Origin: CAYMPH01 sp964529415
GTDB taxonomy: Bacteria > Spirochaetota > UBA4802 > UBA5550
Length of the DNA stretch: 64,000 nucleotides
Assembly (NCBI GenBank): GCA_964529415.1
Contig: CAZGWD010000001.1
Span: 62,001 to 126,000 of the forward strand
Reading direction: 5' to 3'
Shown: piece after piece, positions 18,602 through 27,735 of the stretch
How the letters are laid out: each line of letters starts with the position of its first letter
How positions within the stretch are numbered: position 1 is the first letter of the stretch
Notes under the pieces: model-generated
Told to the model about the DNA's origin: nothing
Databases searched by the model: none
The model's input: only the letters and a program-made list of their open reading frames with translations
Program-made: the position numbers and the translations under genes

Positions 18602-18652
18602 AAATTAAAATTTTCCGCGCAATGATTTTAAATGGTATTTCTAAAAATTTCC

Positions 18653-20884
18653 TCAATTCAACCTTTTAATTATATCACGATTAATGTCCGAAATATTCTG
18701 ACAGCCTGTGAGTATCATTGCTTTCTGGAGCTCCTTTATAAAACTTCTGATATAAAACGAAGCGCCTTCGCGCCCCATTCCAACTACAGCTATAGCAATC
18801 GGACGGCCTATTAAAATTGCATCTGCTCCAACAGCAAGGCCTTTGATTACATCAGAACCGTTTCTGAAACCGCCATCAACCATAATTGTTATGGAACCTT
18901 TAACTTCATCAGCAATTTCCTCAAGAACATCCATGCTTCCGAGCATTTCATCGAGTACGCGTCCTCCGTGATTTGAAACAATAATTCCTTTTGCTCCTAC
19001 CTCAACAGCCATTACAGCATCCCTGACATTCATTATTCCTTTTAAAATAAACGGAAGCTTTGTTGATGATATAAGCTCTTTTAGATCAGTCTTGCTTTTA
19101 GGCCCTACAGACTGATTTTTCATTGCCATAGTTTTAAAAACAACAGCATCAATATCCATGCCTACTGCAATAACACCAGCCTGCTCGGCTGCTTTAATTC
19201 TGGTAATAATTTCCTGGTTGTCGCTTCTTGGTTTGAATATTGCAATGCCTTTTCCGTTTTCCTCTGATATGGCCTGCAGGCCCACTTTATATTTATCAGG
19301 TGTTGCTCCGTCTCCAACAAAAGCAATTGTTCCTGCATCAATACAACCTTTCACTACAGCCTGATTATATTCAAGCTCGTCAATGGCGCCTCCAAGATTT
19401 GTTACTGAGCCGGTTATCGGCGCAGCCATTATTGGCAGAGAAAGTTTTTGTCCCAGAATTTCTATAGATGTATTTGGTTCAGTAACTCCATGAATTAATG
19501 AAGTCATTATTTTATAATTTTTAAGAGCTTCACTATTTCTTCTGAATGATGCGCCTGTTCCGGCTCCTCCCATTCCGGGAACTCCAGTTGGGCAGTCTCT
19601 CCCGTCGCAAGTTTTGCACACGTAGCAAATCTTTTTAAATTTTTCCCTTGCTTCAAGATTAATAGCTTCAATTGAAAGCTCATTAGCTTCCATAATTTCT
19701 ATTTTAAGAGTTTCATTGCATTTCTCAACAATAGCTTCAGCTTCTTCAAGAGTATCTGCAACAGCAATAATATTCCCTGCTTTTTCTACATTGGATTTCG
19801 GTTCAAATACTTTATCTCCGGGTTTCACATTTAAAAATATTTCAGCAATTCCCTTAATCTGAAGAGCTTCCTCAAGGCCGTTGATTTTACGAACAATACC
19901 AGGCTTGGTTATAATAGCTCTTTCAATAGATACCCTCTGGAATAAAGGCTCAAGGTTCCCTGGTTCCTGGCCAAGAGCAACCTCAATCGCAGCTTTCATT
20001 AAATTTACGCCTGTTGAAAGAGGATATGTATATGCAGACATGAATCCGCCGGAAAGTCTTGCTGCAAGTTCGCCTATCATTGGACCTTTTGATGTTATCT
20101 TAATATCACCCTTGGCTGCACCAATGGAAATTCCCAGAGCCTTAATTCCCATTTCCATAACATCGCAGGCATCTTTTATAACTGATTCTGGCATTGTTGA
20201 AGGCATTGTATGGCCTATTTCAACAAAATACGGAGGATACTTTATTATTCTATCCGCAACTCCTGTAATTGTAATTTCATTGTTGTAAATTATTGAATCT
20301 ATTGAAAGCTCCGGTCCTTCCATAAATTGTTCGATTAAAAGTTCGCCGCTTGGAGAAGCGCTTTTCGCAAATTTAAAAGCATCCGCAAGAGCATCAGAGC
20401 TGTCAATACGCATAACGCCTCTTGCTCCCATATTATCCGATGGTTTTAAAACGCATGGAGCACCAATTATTTTAAATGCTTTTTTTGCGTCTGATAATGA
20501 CCAGATTGGAAGAAAAACCGGTGAAGGTACGCCGTGTTCCTTAAATCTCATCCTCATCTTGATTTTATTTGTTGCAGCTTCTGCGTCTTTAAACATAATC
20601 CCGGGAAGATTCAGGGCATTTGCTACTGCTGCAACAGTCTGGGAGGCATCAGTTCCAACTGTCAGCACACCATGTATTGGAGTTAATTCATTCTGCTTTT
20701 TTGCAACACGTACAGAACCCTGAATGTCACGGGTACTCATTAAAATCGGAATGTCCGCATCCTTCATGCCTATTACATCAGGATTATAATCAGTAACAAT
20801 GACCTGCAGTCCCATTTTTTTTGCCTGATGTATAACAGGCTGCTGGAGAAGTCCCCCACCAATAACCATTATTGTTTTTATCAA
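18653..20884 (-). CDS. ATP-grasp domain fused to FMN-dependent alpha-hydroxy-acid oxidase
   Basis: Residues 1 to about 400 form a biotin-carboxylase/carbamoyl-phosphate-synthase-like ATP-grasp enzyme: an N-terminal GGGLLQQP nucleotide-fold loop, VLKPSDNMGARGV and IGELAARLSGGFMS. Residues about 415-743 are an FMN-dependent alpha-hydroxy-acid oxidase, with GVPGMGGAGTGASF, SNHGGR (His639) and VDGGFRNGSDV...IGRP. A Cys cluster C420/C423/C426/C431 lies at the junction and could bind a metal or Fe-S. Both halves look intact. ATP-grasp enzymes join a carboxylate to an amine or thiol; the oxidase half would act on a 2-hydroxy acid. The combined pathway is unknown. It is a single-gene unit. Confidence 0.85.
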   Translation of the reverse strand: MIKTIMVIGGGLLQQPVIHQAKKMGLQVIVTDYNPDVIGMKDADIPILMSTRDIQGSVRVAKKQNELTPIHGVLTVGTDASQTVAAVANALNLPGIMFKDAEAATNKIKMRMRFKEHGVPSPVFLPIWSLSDAKKAFKIIGAPCVLKPSDNMGARGVMRIDSSDALADAFKFAKSASPSGELLIEQFMEGPELSIDSIIYNNEITITGVADRIIKYPPYFVEIGHTMPSTMPESVIKDACDVMEMGIKALGISIGAAKGDIKITSKGPMIGELAARLSGGFMSAYTYPLSTGVNLMKAAIEVALGQEPGNLEPLFQRVSIERAIITKPGIVRKINGLEEALQIKGIAEIFLNVKPGDKVFEPKSNVEKAGNIIAVADTLEEAEAIVEKCNETLKIEIMEANELSIEAINLEAREKFKKICYVCKTCDGRDCPTGVPGMGGAGTGASFRRNSEALKNYKIMTSLIHGVTEPNTSIEILGQKLSLPIMAAPITGSVTNLGGAIDELEYNQAVVKGCIDAGTIAFVGDGATPDKYKVGLQAISEENGKGIAIFKPRSDNQEIITRIKAAEQAGVIAVGMDIDAVVFKTMAMKNQSVGPKSKTDLKELISSTKLPFILKGIMNVRDAVMAVEVGAKGIIVSNHGGRVLDEMLGSMDVLEEIADEVKGSITIMVDGGFRNGSDVIKGLAVGADAILIGRPIAIAVVGMGREGASFYIRSFIKELQKAMILTGCQNISDINRDIIKRLN

Positions 20885-21083
20885 GATTTTCCCTCAAATA
20901 AAATTATTATGTCGCATTATATAGAGGCAGATATAGGAAGTCAATAAATATTTGAATTATAAATGTCTCAATTTTTTTATTGCTCAAAGAATGGGTAACA
21001 ATATCGTTGTTATTATTACTGATTTATATCTATATTTATAAATAATTTGGAAATCTAAAAAATATTTTTTAACAGGAGAAATT

Positions 21084-21776
21084 ATGATACAGTTAGTCGG
21101 TTACGGTGAAACATTTATTTTCTTATCCCTTCTTGCGATGAGTATTGTTGCTGTTGCAGTAACAATAGAAAGAGTGCTTATTCTAAGAAAAAATTCTGCA
21201 GCAGACAGCGAGAACTATATTTTAAATATTGCTGAGAAGCTTAGGATCAAGGATATAAAAGGTGTTAAACAGATTGCATCTGAAGCAAAGAAAAAAAGCA
21301 TTTATGCAAGATTTTCTGATTTTTCAATTGAACACTATGACAAGGGTTACGATGCGCTTTCAGAAATGATGTTCGGGATGATAATAAGGGAAAAAATGAT
21401 TTTCGAAAGAAGGCTGCCCATTTTAAATACATTGGGAAACAACGCGCCTTTTATCGGATTGCTTGGAACAGTTCTCGGCGTTATAAAGGCATTCAATGAT
21501 CTCGGAACACTTGGAAGCACAGGAGCTGAGGTTGTAATGAAAAGTATTTCCACAGCACTGTTAGCAACAGCAGCCGGACTATTTGTTGCTATACCTGTAG
21601 TAATGGCTAATAATTATTTCACAAGAAAAATCAAAATCATTGTTCAGAATCTTGAATTCCTCTCAAGAGAGTTTCTGGCAAGTATAAAATCCGTAAGCTT
21701 AAAATCTAAACCTGAAAAAAATTTCTTAGAGAAAAAATCAAATCCATCATCAGCTAAAAATATTAAAAACAAATAA
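21084..21776 (+). CDS. exbB: MotA/TolQ/ExbB proton channel family protein
   Basis: The 230-residue protein has one N-terminal membrane segment, a cytoplasmic loop, and two further membrane segments around GNNAPFIGLLGTVLGVIKAF and ALLATAAGLFVAIPVV, the characteristic ExbB/TolQ block. It forms the pentameric stator that uses proton flow to drive TonB or TolA. AGGAG precedes the ATG. It is first in a rightward exbB-exbD-tonB set; the TonB partner favours ExbB over TolQ. Confidence 0.93.
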   Translation: MIQLVGYGETFIFLSLLAMSIVAVAVTIERVLILRKNSAADSENYILNIAEKLRIKDIKGVKQIASEAKKKSIYARFSDFSIEHYDKGYDALSEMMFGMIIREKMIFERRLPILNTLGNNAPFIGLLGTVLGVIKAFNDLGTLGSTGAEVVMKSISTALLATAAGLFVAIPVVMANNYFTRKIKIIVQNLEFLSREFLASIKSVSLKSKPEKNFLEKKSNPSSAKNIKNK

Positions 21777-21831
21777 TATTGAACTGAACGCAAATCAAAT
21801 GGATCTAACTGAATATTTAAAGAGGTAAAAC

Positions 21832-22233
21832 ATGGGTTCTGTTCAAAACGATGATAATGATGAAATAGGCAATATTAATATTACACCTATGGTTGATATC
21901 ATACTTGTTCTTCTTGTTATATTTATGGTAACTGCAAATTTTTTAAAAAAGGAATCTGTTAACATTAATCTTCCGAAGGTTGCAGCATCAGATCCGAATG
22001 TTGCCGAATCAGTCCAGGTCGCTATCACAAGAGACGGCCGCGTTCTGCTTGAAGGCCTTGAAATCAATAATGAAAAGCTTTTAAATTCTCTTGAAAAAAA
22101 ATCAAAATTGCGCCCTAACATGAGAGTAACATTATCCGCAGACGATAAACTTCCATATGGGCTTATAGCAAATGTTATGGGGTTGATAAGAAAAGCCGGT
22201 GTTACTAAAATCGCTCTTTCTGTAAAAAGGTAG
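21832..22233 (+). CDS. exbD: ExbD/TolR family protein
   Basis: The 133-residue protein has one membrane segment near residues 17-37, preceded by NITPMVDIILVLLVIFM. The Asp in this segment is the proton-carrying residue of ExbD/TolR. A periplasmic domain follows. It lies 55 bases after exbB with an AGAGG site and two bases before the TonB gene. Confidence 0.93.
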   Translation: MGSVQNDDNDEIGNINITPMVDIILVLLVIFMVTANFLKKESVNINLPKVAASDPNVAESVQVAITRDGRVLLEGLEINNEKLLNSLEKKSKLRPNMRVTLSADDKLPYGLIANVMGLIRKAGVTKIALSVKR

Positions 22234-22235
22234 CA

Positions 22236-22862
22236 ATGGTTATAGAATTTCTAAAAAAAATCAAAACCAGAAATCTGTTTGAAATTTGTATGGTTTTTTC
22301 AATTTTATTGCATGCATCTGCATATACAGTTTATTATATATCAACATTACCATCTGCAGATTTAAGCACTGAGGATCTGAAGCTTGATGATGTTGAGGTT
22401 GATTTCGAGGATATCCCTCCTGAATTGATCGGCGGTGATAAAAATCCGGCTCCGGTTGAAAAGCAGGAATGGGTTGAAGGCACAAGTAAAACAGCAGCTG
22501 ATTCTGCAGAAGAGCAGATTGATCATAATGAACTTTCCGGTGATGGAACAGACAAAGACGGATATTTATATTCCTACAGCGGCGACAGCGCGCCTGCTCC
22601 AATTATAGATTTCGATCTAAAAAAATATTTTCCCGGCGAAGCTAAAAGAGCAAATATAAAGCAAAAAACTGTTATGCTTTTAATACAGGTGGATGAAAAG
22701 GGGAATTTAAAAAGCGCAAGCATTGTCTCAGGAAAAGCAGGCCATGGTTTTGATGAAGCAGCCATGGATGTTATCAGAAGAATCCGTTTCAGACCAGGCA
22801 TTCAGGAAGGAAAACCGGTCCGGATGTCCCACAGACTCCCGATTACATTTGTTCTCGAATAA
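22236..22862 (+). CDS. tonB: TonB family protein
   Basis: The 208-residue protein has an N-terminal membrane anchor, an acidic linker of about 90 residues, and a C-terminal TonB domain (VDEKGNLKSASIVSGKAGHG then DEAAMDVIRRIRFRPG). The linker is acidic rather than the usual Pro-Lys-rich form, which is unusual for TonB. It would transmit energy from ExbBD to outer-membrane transporters; no TonB-dependent receptor is in the window. Confidence 0.9.
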   Translation: MVIEFLKKIKTRNLFEICMVFSILLHASAYTVYYISTLPSADLSTEDLKLDDVEVDFEDIPPELIGGDKNPAPVEKQEWVEGTSKTAADSAEEQIDHNELSGDGTDKDGYLYSYSGDSAPAPIIDFDLKKYFPGEAKRANIKQKTVMLLIQVDEKGNLKSASIVSGKAGHGFDEAAMDVIRRIRFRPGIQEGKPVRMSHRLPITFVLE

Positions 22863-22920
22863 TAATCTTTTATTCCAATAAAGTCGTTTTATTTTTAAAA
22901 TTCACTTTTAAATAAAATAT

Positions 22921-22948
22921 TTGACACTTCTTTATAGAGAGATATAAA
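22921..22948 (+). promoter_or_regulatory. Predicted promoter of the fibre-like gene
   Basis: TTGACA at 22921-22926, a 16-base spacer and TATAAA at 22943-22948. A GGGGA site lies before the ATG at 22985. This suggests independent expression from tonB. Confidence 0.6.
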
Positions 22949-22984
22949 AAACATTCAGTCTAAATTATTTTTAATGGGGAAAAT

Positions 22985-25900
22985 ATGGAATATATCAATA
23001 TAAGTCTTAAAAACTATTATTCTGGAAAAATAATAAAAGTTTCCAGTGAATCCGACAAATCAACAACTGCAGCAAATTTGATTTCAGAACATGGATTCTG
23101 GAGAACAGAAAAACGCGATACAAACGCTAATGAATTTTTTATAATTGATTACGAAAAGCAGGTTGTTGCTGATTATATTGAAATTTATCCATCTAAAAAC
23201 GGAGCATCTTCATTTCCTAAATCTTTTAGAATTGAATACAGCCAGGATGCCGAAATCTGGACTGTTTTAATAACAGAAAAGGATATAGACGTTGAAGATG
23301 GGAAATATTCTCTTATAATTCCTCTGACAACATTCAGGTATGTTAAACTATTTATCACTTCTCTTTCTGAAGTTAATTCAAAATATTTTTCTGAGATCAG
23401 CAAATTCCAATGCGGAATAAAGGGAGTATCTGAAATTGAATCCAGCAGCAGTTTGTCTGATGAATTTTCTATTTCAAATCTTCTGGACGGATCACAGAAA
23501 ACAAGCTGGGAATCTGCAGCAAAAAGCAGCGCAGGAAAAGAAGATTTCACAATAGATCTTGGCGCTGTTTACAATATAAACAGAATTATTCTACAATCAT
23601 CAGCATCCGGTTTTCCTGAAAACTTTCATCTTGACACAAGCGTGGATAGAGATGTCTGGAACAGTGTCATAGAAGAGAAAAATTTTAAATCAGAAAATTC
23701 AAAAAAATATTCCTGGAATATAGAATTAGTTAAAACCAGGTATATTAAATTCATGGCAAAATCAATTAAACACAATCAAGGCAGCTATTCCGTAAAAATT
23801 TCATGCATAGAAATATTCGCTGCACCATTCAATTTTTTTCATTCGCATAATCTCGGAGAACTTACTTTACCTGGTTCAGTTTTCCAGGCCGGAATTGTAA
23901 GATTTGCCAAGGATGGAGAATCATATCATGACAGAGCTGTACAGTCAAATGATTCACGCTTAAAATACGCATCCACACTATTTAAAGGTATAGTCCAGTT
24001 TGCAGAAGATGGCGAGAATAAACAGGGTCTTGCAGTTCAGGCTTCTGATTCAAGGCTGCTACCTGCTTCGGATAATCAGTTGGGGATAGTTAGGCTTGCT
24101 TATGACAGGGACAGCAAACCCGGTTCAGTTGTTCAGGGCAATGATTCAAGGCTGCAGCATGCTACAGAAAATAATTTCGGAATAGTTAAAATCTGCCCTG
24201 ATGGAATAATTTCCGATAACAGCGTTGTTATTGGAAGCGACAGCAGACTTTTAAAAGCAACAACTGAAAACTTTGGTATTTGCAGAATTTCAAAAGATGG
24301 CGAGGTCAATCCAAATACTGTTGTTCAGGCAAGCGACAGAAGATTAAAGGATGCTACCACAGTTTCAAAGGGAATTGTTGAACTTGCTGAAGATGGAGAA
24401 GATAAATCAGGAACTGCAGTTCAAGGAGACGATAAAAGATTAAAAGATGCAACTGAAACTACAAAAGGAATAGTCCGTTTTGCATCCGATGGAGAAAAAT
24501 CACCTCTTTCTGCAGTTCAGGGAAGCGATAAAAGATTAATGGATGCTACCACAGTTTCCAAAGGTATAATTGAACTGGCTGAAGATGGTGAAGAAAAACC
24601 TGGCGCTGCAGTGCAGAGCAATGACAGAAGATTAAAGGATGCTACTACTGTTTCAAAAGGAATTGTTGAACTCGCAGAAGATGGGGAAGAGAAGCAGGGA
24701 GCTGCAGTACAAAGCAGCGATAAAAGATTAAAAGAAGCAACAGAGAAAATCAAAGGGAATTTAAGATTTGCATCCGACGGCGAAGAATCTGCTTTTGCAG
24801 CAGTTCAGGGTAATGATAAAAGATTAAAAAATGCAACTGAAGAATTAAAAGGAATAGGACGATTTGCCCGCGATGGCGAAGTATCACCTTTAGCTGCTGT
24901 CCAGGGTAATGATCGAAGAATAAAAGATGCAACAACTGTATCAAAAGGTATTGTTGAGCTTGCTGAAAACGAAGAGGTTAAAGAAGGTGCAGTTGTTCAA
25001 AGCAATGACAAAAGATTATTTGATGCAACAGAAAAATCAAAAGGAATATTGAGATTCGCATCAAATGGAGAAGATACAATTTTTGCAGCTGTTCAGGGAA
25101 ATGATAAAAGATTAAAAGAAGCAACAACTGTATCAAAAGGTATTGTTGAGCTTGCATCTGATGGTGAAGAAAAGGAATTCGCTGCAGTACAAAGCACTGA
25201 TAAAAGACTCAAAAATGCGACAGAAATTTCTGCAGGAATAATGCGCTTTGCTGCAAATTGCGAAGAAAATGCAGGTTCTGCAGTCCAGGGAAATGATCAA
25301 AGATTAAAGAAAGCATCTGATACATCCTATGGGATAATGAAGTTTGCAAAGAATAATGAATCAAACGGATTTATGGCTGTTCAGTCCAATGATATCAGAC
25401 TTTTTGACCAAAGAGAACCTCTTCCACACGATCATAAATATGCGTCAATAGTTCACGATTTCAATAGCCACCAAGGAACTGTTTCCATATCAGACGATAG
25501 AAGCGAAATATTTAACGGTATAACACCTCCTTCTGATAATTCAGCTGTTATATATTCCAAAAATACATCAAAATCAGATGGTGCAATAGGAGTCGCAGGA
25601 ATATCCTCAATTGAAACTGAAACTGCAAAAAGCTATGGTGTCGTAGGCCATGCTCCGCATATTGGCGTAAGGGGCCAGTCAAGTTCAACTACAGGGAAAG
25701 GATGCGGTGTGCTCGGTGTTTCAAGATTTTCACCAGGTGGAGTTTTTTCAAGCGAACACGGATTTTCGCTCATAGCTGAAGGATATGGAAATATTTCAGA
25801 TTGTGATGATACTGTTAAATTAAACGGCAATGGTAACGCTCTTCTGGTAAATGGCAAATCTGTATTTAACGGTTCTCTTTTATTAAATAATCCAAAAAAT

Positions 25901-26317
25901 AATCCTGTTTCTTCAGATATAGCAGAATTATTCAGAGTAGACAGCAATGAATATGTTTCTCCAGGGGATGTTTTAGTGGTAAGCAAGGAAGGAAAAGAAC
26001 TTTTAGAAAGATGTTCCGCTGAATACAGCAAATCAGTTATTGGAATTGTTTCAGGCAACCCTGCAATACTGCTGTCTGGTGAATATACTGAAGAAAAACT
26101 TTATCCAGTTTCAGTAGCAGGAAAAACCCTTTGCAGAATTGATGCGAGAAATAATCCGGTTTTACCTGGAGATTTAATTGTAACATCAAATACTTCAGGA
26201 TGCGGAATGAAAGGGAATATAGATACTATTGATAAGATAGGAACTGTAATAGGAAAGGCGCTGGGCCGCCTTGATGAAGGTATTGGAGAAATTCCAGTAT
26301 TAATATGCCATCTTTAA
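22985..26317 (+). CDS. Large fibre-like protein: two discoidin-like domains, 16 tail-fibre-type repeats, phage-tail-like C-terminus
   Basis: The 1110-residue protein starts with two beta-sandwich domains (about 1-141 and 150-283) patterned like F5/8 type C (discoidin) carbohydrate-binding domains. Residues 302-813 are sixteen repeats of exactly 32 residues, typified by KGIVELAEDGEEKPGAAVQS plus NDRRLKDATTVS, which resemble phage tail-fibre repeats. A ~300-residue C-terminal region follows with YVSPGDVLVV, SVIGIVSGNP and NPVLPGDLIV segments, a block I associate with tail-fibre-like bacterial proteins. No signal peptide or membrane segment is seen, so export is unexplained. It may be a surface or particle-associated adhesin. 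Confidence 0.85.
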   Translation: MEYINISLKNYYSGKIIKVSSESDKSTTAANLISEHGFWRTEKRDTNANEFFIIDYEKQVVADYIEIYPSKNGASSFPKSFRIEYSQDAEIWTVLITEKDIDVEDGKYSLIIPLTTFRYVKLFITSLSEVNSKYFSEISKFQCGIKGVSEIESSSSLSDEFSISNLLDGSQKTSWESAAKSSAGKEDFTIDLGAVYNINRIILQSSASGFPENFHLDTSVDRDVWNSVIEEKNFKSENSKKYSWNIELVKTRYIKFMAKSIKHNQGSYSVKISCIEIFAAPFNFFHSHNLGELTLPGSVFQAGIVRFAKDGESYHDRAVQSNDSRLKYASTLFKGIVQFAEDGENKQGLAVQASDSRLLPASDNQLGIVRLAYDRDSKPGSVVQGNDSRLQHATENNFGIVKICPDGIISDNSVVIGSDSRLLKATTENFGICRISKDGEVNPNTVVQASDRRLKDATTVSKGIVELAEDGEDKSGTAVQGDDKRLKDATETTKGIVRFASDGEKSPLSAVQGSDKRLMDATTVSKGIIELAEDGEEKPGAAVQSNDRRLKDATTVSKGIVELAEDGEEKQGAAVQSSDKRLKEATEKIKGNLRFASDGEESAFAAVQGNDKRLKNATEELKGIGRFARDGEVSPLAAVQGNDRRIKDATTVSKGIVELAENEEVKEGAVVQSNDKRLFDATEKSKGILRFASNGEDTIFAAVQGNDKRLKEATTVSKGIVELASDGEEKEFAAVQSTDKRLKNATEISAGIMRFAANCEENAGSAVQGNDQRLKKASDTSYGIMKFAKNNESNGFMAVQSNDIRLFDQREPLPHDHKYASIVHDFNSHQGTVSISDDRSEIFNGITPPSDNSAVIYSKNTSKSDGAIGVAGISSIETETAKSYGVVGHAPHIGVRGQSSSTTGKGCGVLGVSRFSPGGVFSSEHGFSLIAEGYGNISDCDDTVKLNGNGNALLVNGKSVFNGSLLLNNPKNNPVSSDIAELFRVDSNEYVSPGDVLVVSKEGKELLERCSAEYSKSVIGIVSGNPAILLSGEYTEEKLYPVSVAGKTLCRIDARNNPVLPGDLIVTSNTSGCGMKGNIDTIDKIGTVIGKALGRLDEGIGEIPVLICHL
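23888..25423 (+). repeat. Sixteen tandem 96-bp coding repeats
   Basis: The shaft of the fibre-like gene is 16 uninterrupted units of 96 bases. Each unit encodes a GI(V/I)-x-(F/L)A-x-DGE opening, a VQ-x-x-D-x-RL core and an AT ending. Middle units (about 6-14) are the most alike and alternate between an ELAEDGE type and a RFASDGE type, suggesting expansion by duplication of a two-unit block. Confidence 0.95.
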
Positions 26318-26319
26318 AT

Positions 26320-26928
26320 TTACGGATTAAGTTTATTTAGAATTTCAATTTCTGTTTTATTAAAAACCGTATTCTGATAATCATTTGTTTCTTTGGCAAT
26401 TTTCTTGCTTATATATGTAATTCTTCTGCAGAAAGGATTGTTTTCATACCTGTCTACCCATAAAATAATAACACTTTCTGCTGAATCCCATGAAATAGAG
26501 CCCTGATTATTTTTTATTGATTCTCCGGTTGATTGCCCGTATTTTTTTATCATTAATTCTTTGACTTTTTCCAGAGCAAGATATGGAAACTTTAAAGCAA
26601 TATAATACAATCTTCCGTCATCTTTCGGCTGAACCTGAGGCTGTTTTTTATCTGTCTCTGCAGCTGCGGTTTTCTCTTCTTTTGCAGGATCAATATAAAA
26701 GAAACCGTAATAATATTCAATCTCGCCGTCATTACTGATAATTACTTTTTTTTCATCAGTAAATTTTATTTTCCCTTTGATTGAAGATTTAGCTTTGCTT
26801 GTTTCAGCTCCCCATTTTAATTCTCCATAACCATCAGCAACATTTGCACTTTTACCTTTGTCCTGCGCAAACGTGAATGAATATATGAATACAATAACTA
26901 ATATTATAACTGATTTTTTCATTCTCAA
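26320..26928 (-). CDS. Exported protein of unknown function
   Basis: The 202-residue protein has a cleavable signal peptide (MRMKKSVIILVIVFIYSFTFA then Q). The mature part includes a low-complexity KEEKTAAAETDKKQPQVQP linker and a C-terminal segment with conserved-looking aromatics (SWDSAESVIILWVDRY). This resembles small periplasmic proteins that relate to substrate-binding or pilotin roles, but no family is recognised. It converges on the fibre-like gene, with stops two bases apart. Confidence 0.65.
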   Translation of the reverse strand: MRMKKSVIILVIVFIYSFTFAQDKGKSANVADGYGELKWGAETSKAKSSIKGKIKFTDEKKVIISNDGEIEYYYGFFYIDPAKEEKTAAAETDKKQPQVQPKDDGRLYYIALKFPYLALEKVKELMIKKYGQSTGESIKNNQGSISWDSAESVIILWVDRYENNPFCRRITYISKKIAKETNDYQNTVFNKTEIEILNKLNP

Positions 26929-27104
26929 AAACTCCTGAATATATTTTAAATGAATTAAATAATTTTATATAATAAAATATAGGATTTCATCTTAAATATC
27001 GGCATAAATTTATATGATTATCCAATAAAAAGATGTTGTTTTATAGAAATTTTTATAATACTTTTGATTCGGAAAGTAAATTATTGATAAAACAGAAGTT
27101 ATGT

Positions 27105-27644
27105 ATGAAAAAAAACGATTTAGTGAATCTTTCAAAAATAAGTATAATACTCGATTCATATGATGATATTTTTTCAGATTTTGATCCAAGGCATTATTCT
27201 GAAAAATCATTCTCAGATGACTTTTTAAATGAAACCAAAAAAGTTAAAAGCGGTAAAAATTCAGATAATGCTGCACTGCAGTTAATGATGCCGGAAAAGT
27301 TGAGGGACACAAAAAATGAAGAATTAATTATCAACAGGATGCATAGCCATTTTAAAAAACATTATTATCTTTTAAAAAATGACATAAAAAAAATGAGACT
27401 GAAAGGCCTTTTATGGCTATTAATCGGATTCAGCATTTCTTCCGGTGCGGCATACATTTCTCTGATAAATATAAACAAAATATATTTTTACCATTTTATT
27501 AAGGTTATGCTTGAGCCGGCAGGCTGGTTTCTGTGCTGGAATGGTCTTGATCAGTTATTATTCGGCCCAAGCAGAAAACAATCGGATCTTGATTTCCTTG
27601 ATTTCATGTCAAGTTGTGAAATTACTTTCATTTCATACAAATAA
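27105..27644 (+). CDS. Conserved membrane protein of unknown function
   Basis: I prefer the ATG at 27105 over the one at 27033, since the segment SYDDIFSDFDPRHYSEKSFSDDFL, which looks conserved, begins soon after it and the extra 24 residues look non-conserved. About 95 charged residues precede two membrane segments near the C-terminus (LLWLLIGFSISSGAAYISL and a second containing EPAGWFLCWNGLDQLL). Relatives in other bacteria are uncharacterised. It is the gene before the PTS IIA protein on the same strand. Confidence 0.65.
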   Translation: MKKNDLVNLSKISIILDSYDDIFSDFDPRHYSEKSFSDDFLNETKKVKSGKNSDNAALQLMMPEKLRDTKNEELIINRMHSHFKKHYYLLKNDIKKMRLKGLLWLLIGFSISSGAAYISLININKIYFYHFIKVMLEPAGWFLCWNGLDQLLFGPSRKQSDLDFLDFMSSCEITFISYK

Positions 27645-27735
27645 ATTAAAAAAAATGATTATAATAATAATATATAATTGACAATAGTTTTTTTAATGTT
27701 GTGATTACAATTTATATTATAATTGGAGAGGCCGG

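Noticed and set aside
24517..24944. Minus-strand open frames that repeat like a Ser-rich protein
   Set aside because: They are the mirror of the 96-bp coding repeats of the fibre gene; repetition comes from the plus-strand frame.
23888..25423. Tandem DNA repeat that could be taken for a CRISPR-like array
   Set aside because: Units are 96 bases, coding and in frame, with no spacer-repeat alternation and no cas genes nearby.
25633..26058. A 141-residue open frame on the minus strand inside the fibre gene
   Set aside because: It lies opposite a well-supported coding frame with strong domain structure, has no ribosome-binding site and shows no recognisable family.
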